From NCBI RefSeq assembly GCF_001427025.1, contig NZ_LMGA01000001.1, forward strand, positions 1,502,042-1,566,041: 64,000 nucleotides of DNA, written 5' to 3'. The notes beneath the pieces are model-generated. The model was not told the DNA's origin. It made no database searches and saw nothing but the letters and a program-made list of their open reading frames with translations. The stretch comes from Mesorhizobium sp. Root554. Lineage in GTDB: Bacteria; Pseudomonadota; Alphaproteobacteria; Rhizobiales; Rhizobiaceae. Shown here piece after piece: positions 36,270-48,064 of this stretch. Positions within the stretch are counted from its first letter, which is position 1, and each line of letters opens with the position of its first letter. The position numbers were made by a program, and so were the translations under genes.

Positions 36270-38351
36270 TTACTCCGCCGCCTGCCGGAAGCCGTTCCTG
36301 GCCAAAGCCGAACACTCGGCCATGACCGCCGATGCGCGCGCGATCGGGTTGGTGAGATAGAAATCCTTCACCGGCGCGGTGAAGGCGCCCTTGCCGAGCC
36401 GGCCGCTGAGCTTCGCCGCTTTGGCGACGTCGCCGGCATCGCCCGCCGCGATCTGGTCGATGCGTGCGAGATGCGGGTATTCGGCGTAGAGCTTTGCGCG
36501 CAACTGCGCCAGCGAATCGAACGGCAGCTTGTGGCCGAGAACGTCCGAAAGGGCGCGCAGGATCGCCCAGTCCTCGCGCGCCTGGCCGGGGGCGAAGCCG
36601 GCGCGGCTGGTCTGCTGCACACGGCCTTCCGTGTTCACATAGGTGCCGGACTTTTCCGTGTAGGCGGCGGCCGGCAAAATGACGTTGGCGCGGTGCGCGC
36701 CGGCATCGCCATGCGTGCCGATATAGATGACAGACGCGCCGCCGGTCTTGCCCATGTCGATCTCGTCGGCCCCGAGCAGGAACAGCACGTCCGCTCCGCC
36801 GAGCATTCCGGCGACATCCTTGCCGCCCTCGCCCGGCACGAAGCCGATGTCGAGGCCGCCAACGCGCGCGGCCGCGTTGTGCAGCACCGCAAAGCCGTTC
36901 CATTCGGTGGTGACAGCGCCGATGGCAGAAGCCAGCTTCGCCGCCTGACCCAGCACCGCCGCGCCATCGGCGCGCGCCAGCGCACCCTGGCCGACGATGA
37001 TGAGTGGCTTTGAGGCCTTCTTCAGCGCCTGGAAGAACTTGCCGTTGCCGTCCGCCATGTCTTTCAGCGAATCTGGACCGGCGCCGAGCATCTCGTAGTC
37101 GTAGCGCAGGTCGCCGACATCGCCGATCACGCCGATCGGCAGCGGACCGGCGCGGAAGCGCTTGCGGATACGGGCGTTCAGCACCGAGGCCTCGAAGCGC
37201 GGATTGGCGCCGATGATGAGGATGGCGTCGGCCTGCTCGATACCCTCGATCGTCGGGTTGAAGATGTAGCTGGCGCGTCCGAGCGAAGGATCGAGCGCCG
37301 CGCCGTCCTGGCGGCAGTCGATGTTCTGTGAGCCGAGCGAGGCCATCAAAAGCTTCAGAGCATACATGTCCTCGACGGCGGCGAGATCGCCGGCGATGGC
37401 GCCGATTTTTTCCGGCGTTGTCTTCGACACCGCTTCCTGGATGGCGGCGAACGCCTCGCCCCAGCTTACCGCCACCAGCTTGCCGTCCTTGCGGACATAG
37501 GGCCGGTCGAGGCGCTGCGTGCGCAACCCGTCCCAGATGAAGCGGGTCTTGTCGGAAATCCACTCCTCGTTCACCTGCTCGTTGATACGCGGCAGGATGC
37601 GCATCACTTCGCGGCCACGCGAGTCAACCCGGATCGCCGAACCGACAGCGTCCATCACGTCGATGGATTCGGTCTTGGTCAGCTCCCAGGGGCGCGCCGT
37701 GAAGGCGAACGGCTTCGAGGTCAGCGCGCCGACCGGGCACAGATCGACGACGTTGCCCTGCAGTTCGGAGGTCATCGCCTGTTCGAGATAGGTGGTGATC
37801 TCGGCGTCCTCGCCGCGTCCGATCAGGCCGAGCTCCGAAACGCCGGCGACTTCCGTGGAGAAGCGGACGCAGCGCGTGCAATGGATGCAGCGGTTCATCA
37901 CTGTCTTGACCAGCGGGCCGATATATTTGTCTTCGACGGCGCGCTTGTTCTCGTGATAGCGCGAGGCATCGACGCCGAACGCCATCGCCTGGTCCTGCAG
38001 GTCGCATTCGCCGCCCTGGTCGCAGATGGGGCAATCGAGCGGATGGTTGATGAGCAGGAACTCCATCACCCCTTCGCGCGCCTTCTTCACCATTGGCGAA
38101 TTGGTGAACATTTCCGGCGCTTCGCCATTCGGGCCGGGACGCAAATCGCGCACGCCCATGGCGCAGGAAGCCTGCGGCTTCGGCGGGCCGCCCTTCACCT
38201 CTACCAGGCACATGCGGCAGTTGCCGGCAATCGACAGCCGCTCGTGGAAGCAGAAGCGCGGCACTTCCGCGCCCGCCTCTTCCGCCGCCTGCAGCAGCGT
38301 GTAGTGGTCGGGTACCTCGATCTCTTTCCCGTCGACCTTAAGCTTTGCCAT
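36270..38351 (-). CDS. nuoG: NADH-quinone oxidoreductase subunit G
   Basis: This 693-aa iron-sulfur subunit has an N-terminal 2Fe-2S ferredoxin domain ([21 protein letters not shown]), [18 protein letters not shown] ligands ([13 protein letters not shown]) and a 4Fe-4S cluster in [14 protein letters not shown], followed by a molybdopterin-oxidoreductase-like body. The ATG is 62 nt downstream of the helix-hairpin-helix gene. Confidence 0.96.
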   Translation of the reverse strand: MAKLKVDGKEIEVPDHYTLLQAAEEAGAEVPRFCFHERLSIAGNCRMCLVEVKGGPPKPQASCAMGVRDLRPGPNGEAPEMFTNSPMVKKAREGVMEFLLINHPLDCPICDQGGECDLQDQAMAFGVDASRYHENKRAVEDKYIGPLVKTVMNRCIHCTRCVRFSTEVAGVSELGLIGRGEDAEITTYLEQAMTSELQGNVVDLCPVGALTSKPFAFTARPWELTKTESIDVMDAVGSAIRVDSRGREVMRILPRINEQVNEEWISDKTRFIWDGLRTQRLDRPYVRKDGKLVAVSWGEAFAAIQEAVSKTTPEKIGAIAGDLAAVEDMYALKLLMASLGSQNIDCRQDGAALDPSLGRASYIFNPTIEGIEQADAILIIGANPRFEASVLNARIRKRFRAGPLPIGVIGDVGDLRYDYEMLGAGPDSLKDMADGNGKFFQALKKASKPLIIVGQGALARADGAAVLGQAAKLASAIGAVTTEWNGFAVLHNAAARVGGLDIGFVPGEGGKDVAGMLGGADVLFLLGADEIDMGKTGGASVIYIGTHGDAGAHRANVILPAAAYTEKSGTYVNTEGRVQQTSRAGFAPGQAREDWAILRALSDVLGHKLPFDSLAQLRAKLYAEYPHLARIDQIAAGDAGDVAKAAKLSGRLGKGAFTAPVKDFYLTNPIARASAVMAECSALARNGFRQAAE

Positions 38352-38413
38352 CTCGTCTCGAACCTCTGCGGAAAGCCCGCAATCTCGCCACGCGCCGCGC
38401 CTGCGGCGTCTGC

Positions 38414-39037
38414 TTAGTTTTTCTTGCCCGCAAGCCTTGCCGCCTGCCCCAGCCAGTCGTCACGCCCGATGCGCCCCTTGAAGCCCAGGGCGTCTTCCAT
38501 CCAGGCAATTTCCTCGGCCTTCCACGCGGCAATCTGCCGATATGTCCACACGCCAAACCCGTTCAGCACTTGCTCGAGCTTTGGACCGACGCCGGCAATA
38601 GCCTTGAGGTCGTCCGGCTTGCGTGGTTTTTCCATGCCTTGCGGCTGACGGAAATCCTCCGGCATCAGCGCGGCTGCGGCACCGGTTCGGCCCTCGCCCA
38701 CCGGCGGCATAGAAGAAGCCGCGCCGCGGGTTTCCCTGGCCACACCTTCCGCCGCGTCCTGCGTTGTTCGAATGAGCTTCTCCGCCGCATCCCGCGCCCT
38801 GGCCACGGGCGCCTTGGCAGGTGGCGCGAAATCCCGCGCCCCACCGGGCATCTCATCCAGCATCGGCTGCATCAGGCGCTGGGATATCTCGGCGGCGCCG
38901 GCCATCGCGCCCATCCACACACCGAAAGCATGGCTGGCGAAGCCGATCCCGAGCGCCGACATTGCCGCCGCGCCGGCGAGCGGAGGCGTGAAGAGATTGA
39001 CGGCGCCCGCCATCTCAGTTGTGAACTTTGAACTCAT
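38414..39037 (-). CDS. Helix-hairpin-helix protein in the nuo operon
   Basis: This roughly 207-aa protein (210 aa if it starts at 39046) has an N-terminal hydrophobic stretch (about residues 12-50), an Ala/Pro-rich middle and a C-terminal 67-aa domain with the HhH-type core [20 protein letters not shown]. That domain is nearly colinear with the C-terminal 79 residues of NuoE in the same operon. The function is unknown; it may be an accessory or assembly factor for complex I, tethering to the matching NuoE tail (inference). The trypco2 gene upstream ends exactly where the longer start would begin (TAAATG). Confidence 0.8.
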   Translation of the reverse strand: MSSKFTTEMAGAVNLFTPPLAGAAAMSALGIGFASHAFGVWMGAMAGAAEISQRLMQPMLDEMPGGARDFAPPAKAPVARARDAAEKLIRTTQDAAEGVARETRGAASSMPPVGEGRTGAAAALMPEDFRQPQGMEKPRKPDDLKAIAGVGPKLEQVLNGFGVWTYRQIAAWKAEEIAWMEDALGFKGRIGRDDWLGQAARLAGKKN

Positions 39038-39046
39038 CCTGTTCAT

Positions 39047-39708
39047 TTACTTCTCAAAGCCATCCAACTGGAACTTTGCCTCAGGAATCTTTACCGTCGT
39101 TGCGCCGCTATTGAGTAGTTCGGCAGCCACCGAAGGGTCACTAGCTTGTAGGGTCTTCACCCAGCTCGAATAAGAATCCTTGTTGACCACCACCCCATCT
39201 GTAGCCACGTCTAAAGCCGTGGCATTGACCGCACCGGGAACACTTCCGGTTTTCGAGATGTCAGATAATTTCTTTAGCGCATCATATGTGGAAGAGGGGA
39301 TAAGAATGGATTCTTTTTTGGGGTCAAAAGAATTGAACTTAATATTCGGCTGCCATTTACCATCTGAACTCATTGTCCTCGCAGGGCTAAGCTTGATGGT
39401 TACAGTTTGAATTCTCTCGTTCTTCAAGCCGGTTCCAGCGTCTGCCCCCACTCCCCAGAAATTAGCCTGAACTTTTCCGGAAGCGCTTTTTTCGATCGTA
39501 AACTTCAACTCTAGCTGCGTTTCGCCAAGGTCAAAAACAGTTGTACCATCGACGGCCTGTTGCTCGACCGGGGCTGCTGCACGTTTGATGTCGTTGACAA
39601 CAGCCCGGATCAAATTGTCCAATCCTATAGTGTCGGACGATTCTCGTTCCTGAGCGAACGTTGGGCAGGCTAAAGACGTTATTATTACTAACGCGGCAGC
39701 TATTCTCT

Positions 39709-39712
<4 letters not shown>
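39047..39712 (-). CDS. Secreted trypco2-domain protein inserted between nuoF and the HhH gene
   Basis: This 221-aa protein starts with a signal peptide ([20 protein letters not shown], residues 1-20). Residues 29-110 match the trypsin-co-occurring domain 2 (trypco2) pattern: [34 protein letters not shown] and VTIKLSPA. Trypco2 domains are otherwise known mainly from NTP-dependent conflict systems. The rest is unrecognised. The ATG overlaps the nuoF stop (ATGA) and the TAA abuts the next gene, so it would be made with complex I. Its DNA is visibly richer in A and T than its neighbours, suggesting acquisition. A link to complex I function is not evident. Confidence 0.75.
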
Positions 39713-41013
<1,301 letters not shown>

Positions 41014-41023
41014 GTTCGCTCTC

Positions 41024-42310
41024 TCAGACCGGCTTCTTGCCGAAAACGCGGATATATTCGGCGACCCCGCCCTTGGCGAGCGCCTTGGCCTGCCGCACCC
41101 AGTCGTCGCGCTCGATGCGGCCATGGAACGACAGGTAACCGTCCACCCAGTCCCGCTCCGCCTTCTTCCACGCCGCGACCTGCGCGAAGGTGTAGATGCC
41201 GAGCGAATGCAATACGCCCTCGATCTTCGGGCCGACGCCCGAAATCAGCTTGAGGTCGTCCACCGACGCCGGCCTGGCGATGCCGGCGGGCCGGTTCTTG
41301 TCTTCGAGCGAAGGCTTTGCCGGCTTGGCGGCGACTTTTTTGCCACCGGCGCCAATCGGCTCACCCTTGAGCATTTCGGGAGCCTTGAATGCCCCTTTGG
41401 CGCCCTGCGATGAGATCGGCCGGGTGCGCGGCTTGTTCGCCACGCGCTCCACCGCCGGTTCTGCCTTGTCCGCCTGCTTCTTGTCGAAGGCCGGGGCAGG
41501 CGACGGATTTTCCAAGGACGGCTTGGGCTTCGATGCCTTGGCGGGCGCCTTGCCGGCCGCCGCCGCTGCGGGGGCTTTCAGCGCCGGATTGGTTTCTTCC
41601 TTGGCGGTCGCCGGCTTCGCCGCATCCGAAGGCGGCACTTGCGCAGCCGCCTTGGCGGCTTCCTTGGCCTGCTTGTCGCGCGTCGTCTTCAGCACCGCCT
41701 TCTCGTCCTGAAGGCTGGTGAAGCCGCTGGTCGGCGCGGAATAGAAGCGGCCGTTCTGCGGGCCCGGAGTCACCGAACCGCCCTTGCCGGCCTCGTAGAG
41801 AGCGATGATTTCCTCCAGCCGCTCCGGCGTCAGGTCCTCGAACGTATCCTTGAAGATCATGACCATCGGCGCGTTGACGCAGGCGCCGAGGCATTCGACT
41901 TCTTCCCACGACAGCTTGCCGTCGTCGGTGGTGTGGAACTGGTCGTGATGGATCTTCGAGCGGCAGACGTCCATCAGCGCTTCGGAACCGCGCAGCATGC
42001 AGGGCGTGGTGCCGCAGACCTGGATATGCGCGCGCGTGCCGACCGGCTTGAGCTGGTACTGCGTGTAGAAGGTCGCAACTTCAAGGCCACGGATGCGCGG
42101 CATCTCCAGCATGTCGCAGATCGATTCGATGGCGGCCTTCGTCACCCAGCCTTCCTGCTCCTGCGCGATCATCAGAAGCGGAATGATGGCCGACTGCTCG
42201 CGGCCCTTGGGATATTTCTTGATCCACTGCCTTGCCGCCGCCGCGTTCGCCTTGTTGAAGGCGAAGGAGGCTGGCTGGACGCTGGCATCGGCTAAACGGC
42301 GAACACTCAT
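41024..42310 (-). CDS. nuoE: NADH-quinone oxidoreductase subunit E with C-terminal HhH extension
   Basis: This 428-aa protein is far longer than the usual 160-200-aa NuoE. The thioredoxin-like 2Fe-2S domain covers residues 1-200, with ligands in CGTTPCM and [10 protein letters not shown] Lys/Ala/Pro-rich linker (about 215-345) follows, then a 79-aa domain starting [18 protein letters not shown] that matches the C-terminus of the HhH gene at 38414. Such an extended NuoE is known in rhizobia. The extra domain's role is unknown. Confidence 0.95.
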   Translation of the reverse strand: MSVRRLADASVQPASFAFNKANAAAARQWIKKYPKGREQSAIIPLLMIAQEQEGWVTKAAIESICDMLEMPRIRGLEVATFYTQYQLKPVGTRAHIQVCGTTPCMLRGSEALMDVCRSKIHHDQFHTTDDGKLSWEEVECLGACVNAPMVMIFKDTFEDLTPERLEEIIALYEAGKGGSVTPGPQNGRFYSAPTSGFTSLQDEKAVLKTTRDKQAKEAAKAAAQVPPSDAAKPATAKEETNPALKAPAAAAAGKAPAKASKPKPSLENPSPAPAFDKKQADKAEPAVERVANKPRTRPISSQGAKGAFKAPEMLKGEPIGAGGKKVAAKPAKPSLEDKNRPAGIARPASVDDLKLISGVGPKIEGVLHSLGIYTFAQVAAWKKAERDWVDGYLSFHGRIERDDWVRQAKALAKGGVAEYIRVFGKKPV

Positions 42311-42331
42311 CTTGCTTCCTCGATTCCCGAC

Positions 42332-43297
42332 TCAGTGCACCGTCGATGCCGAGGCATCGAGCCGGTTCAGCCAGAACGGGCTGCTGCTGGCAACCATGTC
42401 GTAGCCGGCCCTGCGGGATTTCTTGATCCGGTCGAGTTCATCGACTGTCGTCAGTTCACGCGCGCGCCCTTCGCCCAGCCAGAACACCCTGAGCTTCATG
42501 ACGTCCAGAACGTGACGGGTGGTTTCGTGCCGCGGATCGGAGCCATGCTCCTCATAGACAAAAACGGCATCGCCGGAGAGCAACCGGTCAGCCCCCGAAA
42601 AGGCAGCAATCTCAACGCCTTCGACATCGAGCTTGACGACGAATTTGTCGATGCCAACGAATTCCGGCAGGTCGGCCAGATCGTCGACCGAGATCGTCTC
42701 GCAATCGAGGATCGGCATCGCGTCGGCCGAAGGCGCCACGATCGAGCGCGCCTCGTGCTTGGCACCGTACACCCGCACATGCTCGCCGCTCCTCGAGCCG
42801 ATGGCGCGGTTGAGCGCGGCGAAGCGGCCGCCATTCAGGTCGCGATTGTCGTCCAGCTTGCGGAACGTGTCGGCAGCCGCCTCTATGGCGACCGCCTTCT
42901 TGGAGCCGAATTCCTCGCCCGAAACCAGGATCGACCAGTATCCATGGTTGGCGCCGCCGTCGATGAAGCCGTAATTCACGTCGCGCGACGCCTTGAGCAG
43001 CGCCATCACCGAGCGCTCATACTTGTAGTCCGGCGAAACCAGCACCGACCAGTAGGTGTCGCAATAGGCGACGCGCATGGAGCTGTCCGGCGTCAGCCTG
43101 AACAGCATGGCGCGGTCGCTCGGCAGCAGGGCGCGCGTGGCGCGGGCGATATAGGAAATGCCGACATTGGCGAACGGCTTCAGGAAGAACATGGCCGAGC
43201 GCAACACCGTGATGGCGATGCGTTCGCCGGCGGAAGCGCCTTCGACGCGCCCGCTGCGTGCATCGATCACAATGTCGTTCGCCGCGGCGATGCTCAT
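42332..43297 (-). CDS. FkbM-family methyltransferase inside the nuo operon
   Basis: This 321-aa protein has an S-adenosylmethionine-binding fold of the FkbM family: [14 protein letters not shown] near residue 112 is the glycine-rich loop, and [15 protein letters not shown] near 225 is the family's core. FkbM enzymes usually O-methylate sugars or polyketides. The ATG overlaps the nuoD stop (ATGA) and nuoE follows after 21 nt, so it is cotranscribed with complex I. This is an unexpected position for this family. Its base composition looks like the neighbours', so it may be an old insertion. Confidence 0.87.
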   Translation of the reverse strand: MSIAAANDIVIDARSGRVEGASAGERIAITVLRSAMFFLKPFANVGISYIARATRALLPSDRAMLFRLTPDSSMRVAYCDTYWSVLVSPDYKYERSVMALLKASRDVNYGFIDGGANHGYWSILVSGEEFGSKKAVAIEAAADTFRKLDDNRDLNGGRFAALNRAIGSRSGEHVRVYGAKHEARSIVAPSADAMPILDCETISVDDLADLPEFVGIDKFVVKLDVEGVEIAAFSGADRLLSGDAVFVYEEHGSDPRHETTRHVLDVMKLRVFWLGEGRARELTTVDELDRIKKSRRAGYDMVASSSPFWLNRLDASASTVH

Positions 43298-44484
43298 CTG
43301 TCTACCTCGCCGAAGACGATGTCGAGCGAGCCGAGAACGGCGGTGACGTCGGCCAACATGTGGCCGCGGCAGAGGAAGTCCATCGCTTGCAGATGCGCGA
43401 AACCGGGGGCGCGCAGCTTGACCCGGTAGGGCTTGTTGGTGCCGTCCGAGACCAGATAGACGCCGAACTCGCCCTTCGGGGCCTCGACGGCGGCATAGAC
43501 CTCGCCGGCCGGCACCCGGTAACCCTCGGTGTAGAGCTTGAAGTGGTGGATCAGCGCTTCCATCGACCGCTTCATGGCGTCGCGCTTGGGCGGCACCACC
43601 TTGCCATCGAGATTGGACACAGGACCCGTGCCTTCCTTGCCGAGCAGCAGGTCGATGCACTGGCGCATGATCCTGGCCGACTGGCGCATCTCTTCCATGC
43701 GGATGAGATAGCGGTCGTAGCAGTCGCCGTTCTTGCCGATCGGAATGTCGAAATCCATCTCGGCATAGCATTCATAGGGCTGCGACTTGCGCAGGTCCCA
43801 CGCCGCGCCGGAGCCGCGCACCATGACGCCCGAAAAGCCCCAGGCCCAGGCATCCGCCAGCGACACAACGCCGATATCGACGTTGCGCTGCTTGAAGATG
43901 CGGTTGCCGGTCAGAAGCTGGTCGAGATCGTCGAGGTTCTTGAGGAACGGATCGATCCACCGGCCAATGTCTTCGATGAGCTGCCGCGGCAGGTCCTGGT
44001 GCACGCCGCCCGGGCGGAAATAGGCCGCGTGCATGCGTGATCCCGATGCCCGCTCGTAGAACACCATCAGCTTTTCACGGTCGACGAAGCCCCACAGCGG
44101 CGGCGTCAGGGCGCCCACGTCCATCGCCTGCGTCGTCACGTTGAGGATGTGCGACATGATGCGGCCGATCTCGGAATAAAGCACCCGGATCAGTTGGCCG
44201 CGCTTCGGCACCTCGATGCCGAGCAGCTTTTCGACGCCAAGGGCGAAGGCGTGCTCCTGGTTCATCGGCGCGCAGTAATCGAGCCGGTCGAGATAAGGCA
44301 CAGCCTGCAGATAGGTCTTGTGCTCCATCAGCTTCTCGGTGCCGCGATGCAGCAGGCCGATATGCGGATCGACGCGGTCTACCACTTCGCCGTCAAGCTC
44401 CAGCACGAGGCGCAGCACGCCGTGCGCGGCCGGATGCTGGGGCCCGAAATTGATGTTGAAGTTGCGGACGGAGTGCTCGGTCAT
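43294..44484 (-). CDS. nuoD: NADH-quinone oxidoreductase subunit D
   Basis: This 396-aa subunit contributes to the quinone pocket. The start [22 protein letters not shown] and the [21 protein letters not shown] block are diagnostic, with EKTYL-type quinone residues in [18 protein letters not shown]. It is preceded by a 46-bp gap that holds the right-hand heptad repeats of the four-helix-bundle insertion. Confidence 0.97.
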   Translation of the reverse strand: MTEHSVRNFNINFGPQHPAAHGVLRLVLELDGEVVDRVDPHIGLLHRGTEKLMEHKTYLQAVPYLDRLDYCAPMNQEHAFALGVEKLLGIEVPKRGQLIRVLYSEIGRIMSHILNVTTQAMDVGALTPPLWGFVDREKLMVFYERASGSRMHAAYFRPGGVHQDLPRQLIEDIGRWIDPFLKNLDDLDQLLTGNRIFKQRNVDIGVVSLADAWAWGFSGVMVRGSGAAWDLRKSQPYECYAEMDFDIPIGKNGDCYDRYLIRMEEMRQSARIMRQCIDLLLGKEGTGPVSNLDGKVVPPKRDAMKRSMEALIHHFKLYTEGYRVPAGEVYAAVEAPKGEFGVYLVSDGTNKPYRVKLRAPGFAHLQAMDFLCRGHMLADVTAVLGSLDIVFGEVDR

Positions 44485-44500
44485 AAGAATGACCTCTCAG

Positions 44501-44529
44501 GCAGTCGGAAATCGGCAGTCGGCAGTCGG
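44501..44529. repeat. Heptad repeat, 3' side of the four-helix-bundle gene
   Basis: Copies of CGGCAGT (as GCAGTCGG, ATCGGCAGTCGGCAGTCGG) lie directly after the four-helix-bundle stop and before nuoD. They are inverted relative to the repeats at 44921-44950. Confidence 0.65.
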
Positions 44530-44530
44530 A

Positions 44531-44917
44531 TCACGATGACACCCCTGCATTCTGGACAGAGCGGATGAGTCCGCGAAGCATCTTTCCAACCGTGTCGGCG
44601 CGATCCAGCACGGCGGTAGCCTCCTCGCGAGGCATCATTTCAACTTTCACGGCAAGCAAAACGTGCGTTTCCAGTTCTTTCAAAGAACCCTGAGCATTCT
44701 TCAGAAACTGAGCGTAGCTGCCGGCGCTCTCGCGACCGTATCCCTCGGCGATGTTGGCCGGCACGGAAGCGCAGGCGCGACGGATCTGAGCGGTCAAGCC
44801 GAACATTTCCCCGCGCGGAAGCGAACGCGTCAAACGGTAACAATCTGCCGCCAGTTCCATAGCCTCGTTCCAAACCCTTAGATCACGATATGACTGAATG
44901 ATACCGTCAGTCGCCAT
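44531..44917 (-). CDS. Four-helix-bundle protein (S23/IVP family)
   Basis: This 128-aa protein starts SYRDLRVWNEAMELAADCYRLT and contains RRACASVPANIAEGYGR, the hallmark of the S23/23S rRNA intervening-sequence four-helix-bundle family, to which the Avd proteins of diversity-generating retroelements are related. The function of standalone copies is unknown. It interrupts the nuoC-nuoD pair and is flanked on both sides by inverted heptad repeats, so it probably came in as a small element. Its ribosome-binding region lies inside the repeats and is weak. Confidence 0.88.
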   Translation of the reverse strand: MATDGIIQSYRDLRVWNEAMELAADCYRLTRSLPRGEMFGLTAQIRRACASVPANIAEGYGRESAGSYAQFLKNAQGSLKELETHVLLAVKVEMMPREEATAVLDRADTVGKMLRGLIRSVQNAGVSS

Positions 44918-44920
44918 CCC

Positions 44921-44950
44921 GATTGCCTACTGCCTATTGCCGACCTGCCG
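44921..44950. repeat. Heptad repeat, 5' side of the four-helix-bundle gene
   Basis: On the minus strand GGCAATA-GGCAGTA-GGCAATC follows GGCAGGTC, immediately upstream of the four-helix-bundle ATG. With 44501-44529 it forms the inverted ends of the inserted unit. Confidence 0.65.
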
Positions 44951-44952
44951 CA

Positions 44953-45555
44953 TCACTGCTTCGCCTTTTCATCTCCCGGCAGCACGTAGTCCGTGCCTTC
45001 CCAGGGCGACAGGAAGTCGAAATTGCGGAATTCCTGCTTGAGCTCGACCGGTTCGTAGATCACCCGCTTGGCCTCGTCGTCGTAACGAACCTCGACAAAG
45101 CCGGTCAGCGGGAAATCCTTGCGCAGCGGGTGCCCCTCGAAACCGTAGTCGGTGAGGATACGCCGCAAATCCGGATGACCCGTGAACAGAACGCCATAGA
45201 GATCGTAGGTCTCGCGCTCGTACCAGTCGGCGCCCGGATAGACACCGGTGAGCGACGGCACCAGTGTATCTTCGTTCGCCTGCACCTTGATGCGGATGCG
45301 CAGATTCTGCTTCGGCGAGAGCAGGTGATAGACCACGTCGAACCGGTTCGGGCGCGCCGGATAGTCCGCGCCACAGACATCGATGATCGAGATGAACTGG
45401 CATTTCTTGTCATCGCGCAGGAACGTCGCCACCTTGACGATGTCGCCGGGCGCGACTGCGATGGCCAATTCGCCGTAGGACAACACGCTATCGGCGATGA
45501 CATCGCCAAGCTTGCCCTTGATGTGGGCGGCAAGATCGCTGAGAGCTTCACTCAT
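44953..45555 (-). CDS. nuoC: NADH-quinone oxidoreductase subunit C
   Basis: This 200-aa peripheral-arm subunit has the 30-kDa subunit signature [20 protein letters not shown] and [13 protein letters not shown]. It binds NuoD. It is 6 nt from nuoB, and its stop directly precedes the left repeats of the four-helix-bundle insertion. Confidence 0.97.
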   Translation of the reverse strand: MSEALSDLAAHIKGKLGDVIADSVLSYGELAIAVAPGDIVKVATFLRDDKKCQFISIIDVCGADYPARPNRFDVVYHLLSPKQNLRIRIKVQANEDTLVPSLTGVYPGADWYERETYDLYGVLFTGHPDLRRILTDYGFEGHPLRKDFPLTGFVEVRYDDEAKRVIYEPVELKQEFRNFDFLSPWEGTDYVLPGDEKAKQ

Positions 45556-45561
45556 GGTCGG

Positions 45562-46155
45562 TTACCGTTCGATCGTGCCGGTGCGGCGGATCTTCTTTTG
45601 CAGAAGCAGGATGCCGTAGAGCAGCGCCTCGGCGCTCGGCGGGCAGCCGGGCACGTAGATGTCGACCGGCACGATGCGGTCGCAGCCGCGCACCACCGAA
45701 TAGGAATAGTGATAATAGCCGCCGCCATTGGCGCACGAACCCATCGAGATGACGTAGCGCGGCTCCGGCATCTGGTCGTAGACCTTGCGCAGCGCCGGCG
45801 CCATCTTGTTGGTCAGCGTGCCGGCGACGATCATGATGTCGGACTGGCGCGGCGACGCGCGCGGCGCGACGCCGAACCGCTCCGAATCGTAGCGCGGCAT
45901 GGAGGTGTGGATCATTTCCACCGCGCAGCAGGCCAGGCCGAAGGTCATGAACATCAGCGAGCCCGAGCGCGCCCAGTTGACCAGCGCGTCGGTCGAGGTG
46001 ACGAGAAAGCCCTTGTCGGCCAGCTCATTGTTGATTTCGAGGAAGAACGGATCGTTCGCGCCCACCGGCTTGCCGGTGTTCGGATCGATGATCCCCTTCG
46101 GGCGCGGCGCGACGAGCGTGCCGCCCGAAGCCAACGGAGCGTCGTTCAATCCCAT
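45562..46155 (-). CDS. nuoB: NADH-quinone oxidoreductase subunit B
   Basis: This 197-aa subunit carries the terminal N2 4Fe-4S cluster: GLACCAVE supplies two adjacent cysteines, and GSCANGGG and [15 protein letters not shown] the others. ATG 46155 has GGAG 7 nt upstream and overlaps the nuoA stop by 10 nt; an ATG at 46176 would add seven residues without a site. Confidence 0.97.
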   Translation of the reverse strand: MGLNDAPLASGGTLVAPRPKGIIDPNTGKPVGANDPFFLEINNELADKGFLVTSTDALVNWARSGSLMFMTFGLACCAVEMIHTSMPRYDSERFGVAPRASPRQSDIMIVAGTLTNKMAPALRKVYDQMPEPRYVISMGSCANGGGYYHYSYSVVRGCDRIVPVDIYVPGCPPSAEALLYGILLLQKKIRRTGTIER

Positions 46156-46511
46156 TCCAGCGCTCCCTTTTTCCATTCATAGGCGAAGCCGATGGTCAGG
46201 ACGCCCAGAAACACCATCATCGACCAGAAACCCAGCATGCCGATCTTGCTGAACGAGACGGCCCACGGAAACAGAAAAGCGACCTCGAGGTCGAAGATGA
46301 TGAACAGGATCGACACCAGGTAGAAGCGGATGTCGAACTTCATGCGGGCGTCATCGAACGAGTTGAAACCGCATTCGTAGGCGGACAGCTTTTCCGGGTC
46401 GGGGTTGCGGTAGGCGACCAGGAACGGTGCCGTCAACAGCGCAAGACCCACCACCAGCGCGACCCCTATGAAGATCACGATGGGGAGGTACGAACTGAGG
46501 AGTGCGTTCAT
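46146..46511 (-). CDS. nuoA: NADH-quinone oxidoreductase subunit A
   Basis: This 121-aa subunit has three membrane helices and the conserved loop [21 protein letters not shown]. It is the first gene of the nuo operon. ATG 46511 gives the standard NuoA length; a longer frame to 46541 has no family match. Confidence 0.96.
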   Translation of the reverse strand: MNALLSSYLPIVIFIGVALVVGLALLTAPFLVAYRNPDPEKLSAYECGFNSFDDARMKFDIRFYLVSILFIIFDLEVAFLFPWAVSFSKIGMLGFWSMMVFLGVLTIGFAYEWKKGALEWD

Positions 46512-46844
46512 GCTCCGACTTTCCAACGGTGGCCTGTCCACCAGATTTATAGCACCGGACCCGATTGCGGAAGCGTGACAGGTTGACCGCTAAACCGTTT
46601 TAAAAAAGGACCCGGCTGTAACGCGGCGAGGGTTAGCGCAGCGATCCCGCCGGTGCAAGTCAAACATTGGCCAAAATGAGCTGCTGGACGGCATATCCGC
46701 CGAAACTGGTCCCATCGGCTCCTGTTTGATTTCCTTCATATTTTACTCCACTTTTCTTCCTGACACTCCTGCCGCCATCGGCCTGCTAGTATCGGCCGGA
46801 ATCGGGCAGGAACAGCCTGCCCGCCGCAACGCAGACAGGCGCTC
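46512..46844. other. 333-bp divergent promoter region (nuo / alkX)
   Basis: No gene is supported here. It must contain the nuo promoter on the minus strand and the alkX promoter on the plus strand. A TTGACT hexamer on the minus strand (46663-46658) is the best -35 candidate for nuo, but no good -10 lies 17 bp away. No LexA box is present. Confidence 0.5.
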
Positions 46845-48062
46845 ATGACGCAAAAGCTTTCCCTTGCCGCCGCCCGCCGCATCGCCCTTGCAGCACAGGG
46901 GTTCATGGATCCTCGTCCTGCCGCTGATCCGACGCGAAGGCACCTTCAACGCGTGTTGTCGCGCACCGGCCTCCTGCAGATCGATTCCGTCAGCGCCGTG
47001 GTGCGCGCCCACTACATGCCGCTTTATTCGCGGCTTGGCCCCTACCCCCAGTCGCTGCTGGACAGCGCGACCGTCGGCCGCAAGCGCACCCTGTTCGAAT
47101 ACTGGGCGCATGAGGCCTCGCTGCTGCCGGTCGAGACATGGCCGCTGATGCAGTGGCGAATGCAGCGGGCGCGGGCGAACGATGCCGGCGAAATCTACAA
47201 GGGGCTGGCCCGCTGGGCCGAGGATAAAGTGGCCTTCATCGAAGAAGTCTACCGGGAAGTCGAGGCGAGCGGCCCGATCCCCGCCTCCGCCATGGAAGGC
47301 CATAAGGGCAAAGGAGGCTGGTGGGGCTGGAGCGATGCCAAGGCCGCCTTCGAATGGCTTTTCTGGGCCGGGCGCATCACCACCCATTCGCGCCGCGGCT
47401 TCGAGCGTTACTACGACCTGCCCGAACGCGTCCTGCCGCGGGCAATCCTCGACATGCCGGTGCCATCGCTGGAGGACGCCCACCGCGAACTGCTGCGCAT
47501 CTCGGCCAAGGCGCATGGCGTCGCCACTTATGCCTGCCTGCGGGATTATTTCCGTCTTGCGCCCGCCGACACAAAAACCGCCCTGGATTCACTGGTGGAG
47601 GAAGGCGAGCTGCTGCCGGTGACGGTCAAGGGCTGGAACAGGCCGGCCTATCTGCACCCCGACGCCCGCATACCGCGCAAGGTCGAGGCGCGCGCCCTGC
47701 TGGCGCCGTTCGACCCGCTGGTGTTCGAGCGCAGCCGTACAGAAAGCCTGTTCGACTTCCGCTATCGAATCGAAATCTACACGCCGGCCGACAAGCGTCA
47801 GTATGGCTACTACGTCCTGCCCTTCCTGCTCAACGAGCGCATCGTCGCCCGCGTCGACCTGCGGGCCGACCGCCCTGCCGGCGTGCTGCGCGTCCATGCC
47901 GCCTACGCCCAGCCGAACGCGCCATCCGAAACCGCCGCCGAACTGTTGCAGGAACTTAAGCAGATGCAGGGCTGGCTCGGGCTGGAGCGGATGGAGATCA
48001 CTCCGGCAGGCGATCTGGGGGCTGCACTTAAGGCCGTTGCAGCGGATCAGCCATCCTCCTAG
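46845..48062 (+). CDS. Winged-helix DNA glycosylase, AlkX/YcaQ-like
   Basis: This 405-aa protein belongs to the HTH_42 (AlkZ/YcaQ) superfamily. Near residue 44 it has LLQIDSVSAV: the catalytic motif reads QxD, as in AlkX/YcaQ interstrand-crosslink glycosylases, not the QxQ of AlkZ. RTLFEYWAHEASLLP and the C-terminal VPFDPLVFERSRTESLFDFRYRIE-like block (LLAPFDPLVFERSRTE, FDFRYRIEIYTP) are family hallmarks. It would unhook alkylated bases or crosslinks in DNA. It appears monocistronic and has no LexA box. Confidence 0.88.
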   Translation: MTQKLSLAAARRIALAAQGFMDPRPAADPTRRHLQRVLSRTGLLQIDSVSAVVRAHYMPLYSRLGPYPQSLLDSATVGRKRTLFEYWAHEASLLPVETWPLMQWRMQRARANDAGEIYKGLARWAEDKVAFIEEVYREVEASGPIPASAMEGHKGKGGWWGWSDAKAAFEWLFWAGRITTHSRRGFERYYDLPERVLPRAILDMPVPSLEDAHRELLRISAKAHGVATYACLRDYFRLAPADTKTALDSLVEEGELLPVTVKGWNRPAYLHPDARIPRKVEARALLAPFDPLVFERSRTESLFDFRYRIEIYTPADKRQYGYYVLPFLLNERIVARVDLRADRPAGVLRVHAAYAQPNAPSETAAELLQELKQMQGWLGLERMEITPAGDLGAALKAVAADQPSS

Positions 48063-48064
48063 CC

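Noticed and set aside
35550..37013. A 487-codon plus-strand open frame opposite nuoH/nuoG
   Set aside because: It is antisense to two well-identified complex I genes and has shadow composition.
44501..44950. CRISPR-like short repeats
   Set aside because: The units are only 7 bp, tandem without spacers, and inverted on the two sides of one gene; no cas genes are present.
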